Positions 1-4,717 of a stretch of 5,984 bases of DNA are shown here, piece after piece. Origin of the DNA: Flavobacteriales bacterium (GTDB lineage: Bacteria > Bacteroidota > Bacteroidia > Flavobacteriales > Flavobacteriaceae). Both the position numbers and the translations under genes were made by a program. The DNA lies in assembly GCA_027008965.1 (NCBI GenBank), contig JALVDN010000011.1, positions 1 to 5,984 of the forward strand, written 5' to 3'. The notes under the pieces are model-generated. The model saw only the letters and a list, made by a program, of their open reading frames with translations, ran no database searches and was not told the origin of the DNA. Position 1 is the first letter of the stretch, and every line of letters begins with the position of its first letter.

Positions 1-634
1 CCAACCGGTCCAAATAATAAATTACTTCTTGTTCAAAACGCACCGGATCTACTTGACCTTTCAACTCAGCAAGCGATTTTTTTAACCGGGACTTTATTTT
101 TTCCACACGTTTTGGATCCAACTCTTCCACACGATTTAAAGCTTTTTTTATGATTTCCAGCTTTTCTATAATATCTCTTTCAAGCTCCTTGCCTTCTTGC
201 AACCGGAAATGCTGTACTTCATCCAGGGCTTTTTCCAGCAGACGTAATATTCCTTTCCATAAAGCATCCAAATCCTCAGGCTCTTGTTTTTCCCAAACAT
301 CAGGTGCGGAAAGTAAATGAGATAAAATTTTGTCTTGATCTTGAACGGGAAAAGCCTCGGAAATGATGTTTAAATATTGTTGTAAAACATTAGTATTGAG
401 TTTCCTGGTTGCTACTCCCGATAACGATTCCACATTCAAAAACATTACCGCTTTTCCTCTCAACAATTTTTTCTCCAATAATTTTCGGATTTCCAATTCT
501 TTTTCCCGGAAGTCGGAAGGCATTTTCACTTGTAAATCAAAAAACTTCCCGTTCAGGGTTTTAATTTCCACGGTATATTGTGATTCGCCTATAACATCCT
601 CGGCCTTACCGTAACCGGTCATAGAATATATCAT
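1..634 (-). CDS. yicC: YicC/YloC family endoribonuclease, C-terminus cut off by the window edge
   Basis: Reverse-strand translation gives 211 codons with no stop before the left edge; the family is usually about 290 residues, so roughly the last quarter is missing. The N-terminus reads MIYSMTGYGKAE, the hallmark YicC start (family pattern M-I-x-S-M-T-G-[FY]-G), which fixes the start at 634 rather than at the internal Met five codons on. Next come KTLNGKFFDLQVKMP, matching the family's S-V-N-x-[KR]-[FY]-x-D segment, and LLRGK. A long charged helical region follows, then the visible end DPVRFEQEVIYYLDRL, which in the family leads into the conserved C-terminal domain. YicC/YloC proteins are cytoplasmic endoribonucleases (in E. 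coli linked to small-RNA turnover); the exact substrate here is unknown. The gene starts 4 bp after the cdaA stop, so it is probably cotranscribed and perhaps translationally coupled with it. In many genomes gmk follows yicC; that position is outside the window. Confidence 0.93.
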   Translation of the reverse strand, partial: MIYSMTGYGKAEDVIGESQYTVEIKTLNGKFFDLQVKMPSDFREKELEIRKLLEKKLLRGKAVMFLNVESLSGVATRKLNTNVLQQYLNIISEAFPVQDQDKILSHLLSAPDVWEKQEPEDLDALWKGILRLLEKALDEVQHFRLQEGKELERDIIEKLEIIKKALNRVEELDPKRVEKIKSRLKKSLAELKGQVDPVRFEQEVIYYLDRL

Positions 635-638
635 GTAT

Positions 639-1442
639 TTATTTTTTTTCGGATTTTGTTTCTCCAAACTCTTTCCGGAGTTTTTTTAATAATTCTTCTT
701 CGGTTTTCACCGGATATATTTTGCCGTTTTTCACAAAAGATAACTCCCCCGTTTCCTCCGATACAACCAATGCAATGGCATCGGAATTTTTGGTGATACT
801 GGCTGCCGCCAAATGACGCAAACCGTGTTTCTTGGGTAGTTTAATTTCGGGTGATATGGGTATAACACTCCTGGCCGCCGTAATTTTGTTGCCTTCCACC
901 ACCAATGCGCCATCATGAAGTGGACTGTTTTTGGCAAAAATACTCTCAATAATGGGTTCATTAATAGTGATATCCATTTTTTCGCCCGTATTCTTTAAAA
1001 AATCCAAGGATGCATTTTTTTTCACCACAATCAAAGCGCCGTGTCTTTTTATACTCAAATTCTTCAATGCATTAACAATGGCTTTGAAATCGGTTTTATT
1101 ATCTTCCGAATTTTCCAAATATTTAAAAATTTTCAAATCCTGCAACCAGTCCGATGTATTCCATTTTTTTGAACCCAAAAGCAATAAAAACTGTCGTACT
1201 TCCTGCTGAAAAACAATCAACAAAGCAATCATTCCCAATCCCAAAAATTTCCCCAAAAATTCCGACATGATTTGCATGTGCAACCACTCCGTAATCTTCC
1301 AAAAACCATAGATGATGGCAATGCCTATAAAAATATTCACCGCCGCCGTACCTCTTACTATCCTGTAGATGTAATAAAGCACCACCAAAAACAATGCAAT
1401 GTCAACTACATCCCAAAATCCTATTTCAGACCATTCAATCAT
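639..1442 (-). CDS. cdaA: Membrane-bound diadenylate cyclase CdaA (DisA_N domain)
   Basis: This 267-residue protein has the CdaA layout: three hydrophobic segments near the N-terminus (about residues 12-29, 34-54 and 63-80), then a cytoplasmic DisA_N/DAC domain to about residue 245. It would join two ATP molecules into cyclic di-AMP, which in studied bacteria controls osmolyte and potassium balance and wall stress. Visible family motifs are FQQEVRQ at 78-84, GALIVV at 135-140, the catalytic DGA motif at 177-179 (PLHDGALVV), ARSVIPIS at 190-197 and SEETG at 228-232. The second ATP-binding motif, usually R-H-R, reads R209-H210-L211 (GLRHLAAAS); this is the one odd residue. The length is normal for the family. 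Its start overlaps the end of the upstream lipoprotein gene by 8 bp, and yicC follows 4 bp after its stop, so all three are likely one transcript. There is no CdaR-like YbbR protein next to it, unlike the Firmicutes locus. Confidence 0.95.
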   Translation of the reverse strand: MIEWSEIGFWDVVDIALFLVVLYYIYRIVRGTAAVNIFIGIAIIYGFWKITEWLHMQIMSEFLGKFLGLGMIALLIVFQQEVRQFLLLLGSKKWNTSDWLQDLKIFKYLENSEDNKTDFKAIVNALKNLSIKRHGALIVVKKNASLDFLKNTGEKMDITINEPIIESIFAKNSPLHDGALVVEGNKITAARSVIPISPEIKLPKKHGLRHLAAASITKNSDAIALVVSEETGELSFVKNGKIYPVKTEEELLKKLRKEFGETKSEKK

Positions 1443-2178
1443 TTTCTTTTATTTCATTCGGATTAAACCAAAATTGCTCGTTCAAAAGATAAAAAAACAA
1501 ACTGTCTCCTTCCTTCAAAAACCCATACAAATTTATATATTCATCATATGAAACACGATAATCCGCATTCAAAAACAATGATTTTAATTCTTTGGGCCGA
1601 TGGTCATTGAAATATTTTCTCAGTTTTTCCTTGCCGGCCGGAAAATCAAAAGTAGAACCATCTATCTTCACTTCTCCGGGAAATAAAAATAAATGACTGA
1701 TAGCTGTATCCTTATAAGTCTCCGGATATTTCCTTACATAACCCGGCGAAATTTCAAAAGGTGTATGAATTTTCAAATCCTCAAAAGGAACCAAACGCAT
1801 TTTATTTTCAACCGTATCCACAAAACTGAAAAAAGCTCGTGCCCCCGGAATAGAATGAATACTTTTCTTATGTCTTTTTTTCAATAAAACTTCCAACGGA
1901 ACAATGAGCTCTTTCAACGCAAGACGCCTGTCAATATGCACCACCCAATGCGAAGCCGTCACCAATTGTCCTTTGTGCAATTCCGCCACCGTATTCCCTT
2001 CCTTGGTCTTCAAAAAAATATAAGCTTGCGAAACATTTTTTATCTCTGTCAAACCCTTGTTATCATTCAACGGCAATTTGATATCTTCCTTGCCACCGGA
2101 ACACGACATCAAAAAAACAATCAAAAACATACGCCAAAAACCGCCAAACCCGTATCTTTGAAATCTCAAAAACATCAT
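1435..2178 (-). CDS. Unrecognised lipoprotein encoded upstream of and overlapping cdaA
   Basis: I do not recognise this 247-residue protein. Its N-terminus has a basic stretch (R5, R8, R16), a short hydrophobic core (FLIVFLM) and a lipobox LMSC with lipidated Cys26, so it should be exported and anchored in the envelope. After the Cys comes SGGKED; a Lys followed by two acidic residues resembles the flavobacterial surface lipoprotein export signal, which hints at an outer-membrane, perhaps cell-surface, location (inference). Two segments, 81-98 and 204-221, resemble each other (5 of 18 identical, including D, R, E, I and L). Each follows a beta-like stretch, and both faintly recall the 'ADxxVxYxxxIxxxxxL' helix of ExbD periplasmic domains; this is a weak hint, not an assignment. 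The start is uncertain: Met1, Met2 and Met17 are all possible. Met17 would leave only nine residues before the Cys and no positive charge, so Met1 or Met2 fits a signal peptide better. The 8-bp overlap with cdaA implies linked expression. Confidence 0.8.
   Translation of the reverse strand: MMFLRFQRYGFGGFWRMFLIVFLMSCSGGKEDIKLPLNDNKGLTEIKNVSQAYIFLKTKEGNTVAELHKGQLVTASHWVVHIDRRLALKELIVPLEVLLKKRHKKSIHSIPGARAFFSFVDTVENKMRLVPFEDLKIHTPFEISPGYVRKYPETYKDTAISHLFLFPGEVKIDGSTFDFPAGKEKLRKYFNDHRPKELKSLFLNADYRVSYDEYINLYGFLKEGDSLFFYLLNEQFWFNPNEIKEND
2153..2160 (+). promoter_or_regulatory. Candidate -7 element (TATCTTTG) for the DUF5606 gene
   Basis: TATCTTTG matches TAnnTTTG exactly and lies 38 bp before the ATG at 2199, a normal leader length. 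No TTG is found at the expected -33 distance, so this is weaker than the opposing promoter. It lies inside the 5' coding end of the divergent lipoprotein gene and faces the minus-strand -7 element as an inverted repeat (GTATCTTTG 2152-2160, CAAAGATAC 2183-2191). Confidence 0.4.
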
Positions 2179-2182
2179 AACA

Positions 2183-2210
2183 CAAAGATACTAAACTTAT
2201 GAACTTTCAA
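2183..2210 (-). promoter_or_regulatory. Bacteroidota-type promoter for the lipoprotein-cdaA-yicC operon
   Basis: On the minus strand TTG (2210-2208) is followed after 17 nt by TATCTTTG (2190-2183). This fits the flavobacterial sigma-A pattern TTG-N17-23-TAnnTTTG. Transcription would begin a few bases after 2183, almost at the first possible start codon (2178), so the mRNA would be leaderless or nearly so, unless a later Met is used. The element lies inside the start region of the divergent DUF5606 gene. Confidence 0.6.
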
Positions 2211-2606
2211 GAAATCATCAGTATTAGCGGAAAACCCGGATTACATCGCATCATCTCTACCACCAAATCAGGCGTGGTGGCCGAACATTTGGAAACTCGC
2301 AAAAAAACCGTCGCACCATTGTTTTCCATTTCGGCACTATCCGACATCGTTATTTTCACCGAAGATGACGATATCCAACTGCTCGAACTCTTCAAACGCA
2401 TGCACCTGGAACACGAAAAAGGCACCGAACCGCCCAAACCAAAATCTTCCGCTTCCGAACACATCACATACTTTGAAAAAGTCCTTCCCAACTACGACCG
2501 CCAACGATTTCTCAACTCGCACATGAAAAAAGTCCTGCAATGGTATCACATACTCCATAACCAAAACCTGTTCCCCTCCATTTTGGAAGAAGATAAGTCC
2601 GAATAA
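2199..2606 (+). CDS. DUF5606 domain-containing protein
   Basis: This 135-residue soluble protein has no signal peptide or membrane segment. It matches my memory of the DUF5606 family of Bacteroidota. The N-terminal part carries the family-type segment SISGKPGLHRIISTTKSG (residues 8-25) followed by VVAEHLETRKK, likely a small beta barrel. Later come an acidic stretch TEDDDIQLLELFKRM (54-68), a low-complexity linker with EPPKPKSSASE (77-87) and the conserved tail FEKVLPNYDRQRFLNSHM (residues 92-109) leading into KKVLQWYHILHNQ. The biochemical role of the family is not established. The start ATG at 2199 puts the conserved ISGKPG near residue 9, as expected. Codons are C-rich at third positions, as in yebC. 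It is transcribed away from the cdaA operon and its start is only 20 bp from the first possible start of the lipoprotein gene. No classical terminator follows directly, but a strong GC-rich hairpin begins 14 bp after the stop. Confidence 0.85.
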   Translation: MNFQEIISISGKPGLHRIISTTKSGVVAEHLETRKKTVAPLFSISALSDIVIFTEDDDIQLLELFKRMHLEHEKGTEPPKPKSSASEHITYFEKVLPNYDRQRFLNSHMKKVLQWYHILHNQNLFPSILEEDKSE

Positions 2607-2619
2607 TTTTTAGTAGAAA

Positions 2620-2675
2620 GCCGGGCATCCTGCGGCGGCTTCATTCACCCGGTCTCGCCGCCTTGTATGCCCGGC
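2620..2675. repeat. Hairpin 1 of the GC-rich block
   Basis: GCCGGGCAT (2620-2628) pairs perfectly with ATGCCCGGC (2667-2675). Nested inside, GGCGGC (2634-2639) pairs with GCCGCC (2657-2662). It begins 14 bp after the DUF5606 stop codon, so it may also end that transcript, although no T-run follows the stem. Confidence 0.7.
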
Positions 2676-2678
2676 AAC

Positions 2679-2730
2679 GGCCGTGCCTGATGCCGCTCGC
2701 AACCCGCCCGCTCGCGGCATCGTCACGGCC
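2679..2730. repeat. Hairpin 2 of the GC-rich block
   Basis: GGCCGTG (2679-2685) pairs with CACGGCC (2724-2730), and just inside it GATGCCGC (2689-2696) pairs with GCGGCATC (2714-2721). That gives 15 perfect pairs separated by a 3/2-nt internal loop, with a 17-nt apical loop (2697-2713). It is the strongest stem in the block. Confidence 0.75.
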
Positions 2731-2782
2731 TTGGTTCGGCGAGCCGGTAAAAGCTCGCAACAAGCACGCTCGCTTCACCGTC
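2695..2782. repeat. Imperfect 30-bp direct repeat, period 58
   Basis: The segments 2695-2724 and 2753-2782 match at 24 of 30 positions. Both have the form GCTCGCAAC, then GCTCGC 15 bases from the start, and both end in CGTC. Copy 1 forms the loop and right arm of hairpin 2, and copy 2 forms most of the loop of hairpin 3. This suggests that one hairpin unit was duplicated and diverged. Confidence 0.65.
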
Positions 2783-2787
2783 TCGCC
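2738..2787. repeat. Hairpin 3 of the GC-rich block
   Basis: GGCGAGCCGGT (2738-2748) pairs with ACCGTCTCGCC (2777-2787) at 10 of 11 positions. The right arm resembles ACCCGGTCTCGCC at 2647-2659 within hairpin 1, so the 2738-2748 arm could pair with either one, allowing alternative folds. Confidence 0.6.
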
Positions 2788-2841
2788 TCAAAACTTTTTT
2801 TAATTCGTCTTTACTGCGATTATAACTTGCAATAAAATGGT

Positions 2842-2849
2842 TAAATTTG
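2842..2849 (+). promoter_or_regulatory. Candidate -7 element (TAAATTTG) for the RhuM-Fic gene
   Basis: TAAATTTG matches TAnnTTTG, and its last base is only 6 bp before the ATG at 2856, so transcription would start at or very near the start codon. A TTG at 2827-2829 is only 12 nt upstream of it, too close for a standard -33 box, so the assignment is tentative. Confidence 0.35.
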
Positions 2850-2855
2850 AATAAC

Positions 2856-3851
2856 ATGAAAAAACCGGGCATCATCATATACCAATCTCCCGAAGGAAAA
2901 ACTTCCATAGAAGTAAAATTGGAAGACGAAACTGTTTGGTTAAACCTAAACCAAATGGCTTCTCTTTTTGAAAGAGATAAATCCGTGATTTCTCGGCATA
3001 TTTCCAATATTTTTAAAGAAGGAGAATTAGAAAAAGCTTCAACTGTTGCAAATTTTGCAACAGTTCAAACGGAAGGGAAACGGAAAATCGTCAGAAATAT
3101 TGAATACTATAATCTCGATGTTATTATTTCTGTTGGATATAGAGTAAAATCGAAACGTGGAACGCAATTTAGAATTTGGGCAAATCAAATATTAAAGGAT
3201 TATTTGATTCGCGGATATGTAATCAACCAAAAACGTCTGGAAAAACAACTGGAGCAATTCAATGAATTAAAAGAAACAATAAAAATTCTTGGTAATACCA
3301 TTGAGCGTAAAATATTATCAGATGAAGAAACCAAAGGATTATTAAAAATAATCACGGACTATTCTTATGCACTTGATATGCTCGACCGTTATGACAATCA
3401 ATCTTTGAAAATTGAAAATACAACACAAAAGTCCATATATAAGCTTACTTATGATGAAGTTAAAAAGCAAATTGAAATAGTCAGGAAAACTTTTAAAACA
3501 TCTAAATGGTTTGGCCAGGAAAAAGACAATTCCCTTAAAAGTTCAATAGAAACTATTTATCAAACATTTGACGGCAAAGATCTATATCCCAGCATTGAAG
3601 AAAAAGCGGCAAATCTATTATACTTATTGGTTAAAAATCATCCTTTTACTGATGGTAATAAAAGAATTGCCGCTACCATTTTTCTATACTTCCTTGAAAA
3701 AAACGGATTGTTATATTCCGTTGATAAAAATAAAAAAATACCCGACAATGCTTTGGTGGCTTTGACATTAATGATTGCCGTTAGCAAACCGGAAGAAAAA
3801 GATACAATGATTAAAGTAACTGTCAATTTAATAAATATGAATAATAGATAG
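2856..3851 (+). CDS. RhuM-family / Fic-Doc domain fusion protein
   Basis: This 331-residue protein has two modules. Residues 1-125 match the RhuM (virulence-protein) family: WLNLNQMASLFERDKSVI at 28-45 leading into SRHISNIF looks like a helix-turn-helix, followed by VQTEGKRK and the strongly conserved YYNLDVIISVGYRVKSKR (84-101) then GTQFRIWA. After a helical linker (about 126-195) comes a Fic/Doc domain with the complete active-site loop HPFTDGNKR at 262-270 (His262 catalytic; Asp, Asn and Arg for the nucleotide). Fic/Doc enzymes transfer AMP or other phosphate-containing groups to target proteins; Doc-type members are toxins. The target here is unknown. ATG 2856 is chosen over a TTG three codons upstream because that TTG is part of a promoter-like TAAATTTG. 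The gene is AT-rich (two sampled 60-base stretches have 16 and 17 G+C, against 27 and 38 in yebC), which suggests transfer. No separate antitoxin gene lies beside it. Confidence 0.92.
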   Translation: MKKPGIIIYQSPEGKTSIEVKLEDETVWLNLNQMASLFERDKSVISRHISNIFKEGELEKASTVANFATVQTEGKRKIVRNIEYYNLDVIISVGYRVKSKRGTQFRIWANQILKDYLIRGYVINQKRLEKQLEQFNELKETIKILGNTIERKILSDEETKGLLKIITDYSYALDMLDRYDNQSLKIENTTQKSIYKLTYDEVKKQIEIVRKTFKTSKWFGQEKDNSLKSSIETIYQTFDGKDLYPSIEEKAANLLYLLVKNHPFTDGNKRIAATIFLYFLEKNGLLYSVDKNKKIPDNALVALTLMIAVSKPEEKDTMIKVTVNLINMNNR

Positions 3852-3929
3852 CACCTAAACAAAACCACGGTGTTATACCTATAATAATGTATATTCATTC
3901 CTCTAAATCCACATCTCCCTTTTTTTCAT

Positions 3930-3937
3930 TAAATTTG
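3930..3937 (+). promoter_or_regulatory. Candidate -7 element (TAAATTTG) for yebC and downstream genes
   Basis: TAAATTTG fits TAnnTTTG and ends 24 bp before the yebC ATG, giving a leader of roughly 15-20 nt. No TTG is visible at the -33 distance. It lies in the 110-bp gap after the RhuM-Fic gene; that gap shows no other feature beyond a trivial 7-bp palindrome (CACGGTG, 3867-3873). Confidence 0.4.
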
Positions 3938-3961
3938 CCTACTCTCAAAAGCTTTTTAATC

Positions 3962-4717
3962 ATGGCCGGACATAGTAAATGGGCAAACATCAAACACCGA
4001 AAAAGCGCACAAGACGCCAAGCGAGCCAAAATATTCACCAAAGTATTGAAAGAAATCAGTATAGCCGTTCGCCAAGGCGGCCCCGACCCCGAAGCCAATC
4101 CCGCACTCCGGCGTGCCATTGCCAATGCCAAAGGAGTCAACCTGCCCAAAGATAACATCCAGCGTGCCATCAAAAAAGCCTCCGGCAAAGACGCCGACAA
4201 CTATCAGGAAATCACCTTTGAAGGATATGGCCCGCACGGCATAGCTTTTTTTATTGAATGCACAACCGACAATACCAACCGCACCGTCAGCATTGTGCGC
4301 TCCATTTTCAACAAACACGGTGGAGAACTCGGAAAGTCCGGCTCACTGGAATATATTTTCGACCGCAAAGGCGTTTTTTTGATTGAAAAAGAAAAAATCA
4401 AAGATTTTGACCCCGAAGAACTAGAAATGGAACTCATCGACGGAGGTGCCGAAGACATTGAACAAGACGATGAATTTATGACCATCTACACCGACTACAA
4501 AGATTTCGGCTCCATGTCGTCCAAATTGGAAGAGCTTGGCATTGAAGTAAAAAGCGCTTCACTCGAACGTATTCCCAAAACCACTAAAACCCTACCGCTT
4601 GACCAAGCCAAAAAAATCATTGCTTTGGCCGAAAAATTTGAAGATGAAGACGATGTTCAAAAGGTCTTTCATAACTTGGAACTCACCGACGAACTTTTAG
4701 AAAGTCTGAGCGAATGA
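3962..4717 (+). CDS. yebC: YebC/PmpR/TACO1 family regulator
   Basis: This 251-residue cytoplasmic protein matches YebC along its whole length. The signature start MAGHSKWANIKHRKSAQD followed by AKRAKIFTK fixes the start at 3962; an open frame extends 25 codons further upstream but carries nothing of the family. Other conserved pieces are NPALRRAIANAKGVNLPK (46-63) followed by DNIQRAIKKA, FEGYGPHGIAFFIECTTD (87-104) followed by NTNRTVS, the GGELGKSGSLEYIFDRKG segment (120-137) and the acidic third domain with IDGGAEDIEQDD (159-170). YebC proteins were long listed as transcription regulators; later work on YebC and mitochondrial TACO1 links them to translation of difficult sequences such as proline runs. 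Which applies here cannot be told from sequence. Third positions are C-rich, unlike the preceding RhuM-Fic gene. Its stop overlaps the start of the next gene (ATGA, 4714-4717), implying translational coupling. Confidence 0.97.
   Translation: MAGHSKWANIKHRKSAQDAKRAKIFTKVLKEISIAVRQGGPDPEANPALRRAIANAKGVNLPKDNIQRAIKKASGKDADNYQEITFEGYGPHGIAFFIECTTDNTNRTVSIVRSIFNKHGGELGKSGSLEYIFDRKGVFLIEKEKIKDFDPEELEMELIDGGAEDIEQDDEFMTIYTDYKDFGSMSSKLEELGIEVKSASLERIPKTTKTLPLDQAKKIIALAEKFEDEDDVQKVFHNLELTDELLESLSE

Larger units (their letters stand above)
2620..2787. repeat. GC-rich block of three tandem hairpins (REP/MITE-like or structured RNA)
   Basis: This non-coding block has 97 G or C among the 140 bases from 2621 to 2760, in a window that is otherwise AT-leaning. 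It contains three successive inverted repeats with only short spacers between them, plus a 30-bp imperfect direct repeat and four copies of GCTCGC (2695, 2710, 2753, 2768). No convincing gene is seen in it on either strand. It sits between the DUF5606 gene and the RhuM-Fic gene. The first hairpin could act as a terminator for the DUF5606 transcript, but the extent and repeat structure exceed a simple terminator. The arrangement resembles REP/BIME-type or MITE-type elements; a folded non-coding RNA is the alternative. Whether it recurs in the genome cannot be seen here. Confidence 0.7.

Noticed and set aside
363..614. An 83-codon open frame on the plus strand at the left end
   Set aside because: It is antisense to yicC, whose conserved start and motifs are clear on the minus strand.
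2847..2855. TTG start for the RhuM-Fic protein, three codons earlier
   Set aside because: The TTG is the end of a TAAATTTG promoter-like box, and the ATG at 2856 is a better start.
2607..2855. CRISPR array suggested by the repeated GCTCGC units
   Set aside because: The repeats are short, unevenly spaced (15, 43, 15) and part of hairpins, with no regular spacers and no cas genes.
2723..3007. A 94-codon open frame on the minus strand across the GC-rich block and the start of the RhuM-Fic gene
   Set aside because: It overlaps a clear gene on the opposite strand, has no recognisable motif, and ends inside the hairpin repeats.
3060..3077. TVQTEG (residues 69-74 of the RhuM-Fic protein) fits the Fic inhibitory pattern [S/T]xxxE[G/N]
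   Set aside because: The segment belongs to the conserved RhuM domain and lies about 190 residues before the Fic loop, so the match is probably chance.
3867..3873. Small palindrome CACGGTG after the RhuM-Fic gene as a terminator
   Set aside because: It has only three base pairs around a single base and no T-run, too weak to support termination.
3887..3961. An upstream-extended start for yebC (25 extra residues)
   Set aside because: The family begins at MAGHSKW, the extension has no family similarity, and it would contain the TAAATTTG promoter element.
3956..4318. A 120-codon open frame on the minus strand opposite yebC
   Set aside because: It is antisense to a fully conserved gene and its Gly/Phe-rich translation looks like a by-product of yebC codon usage.
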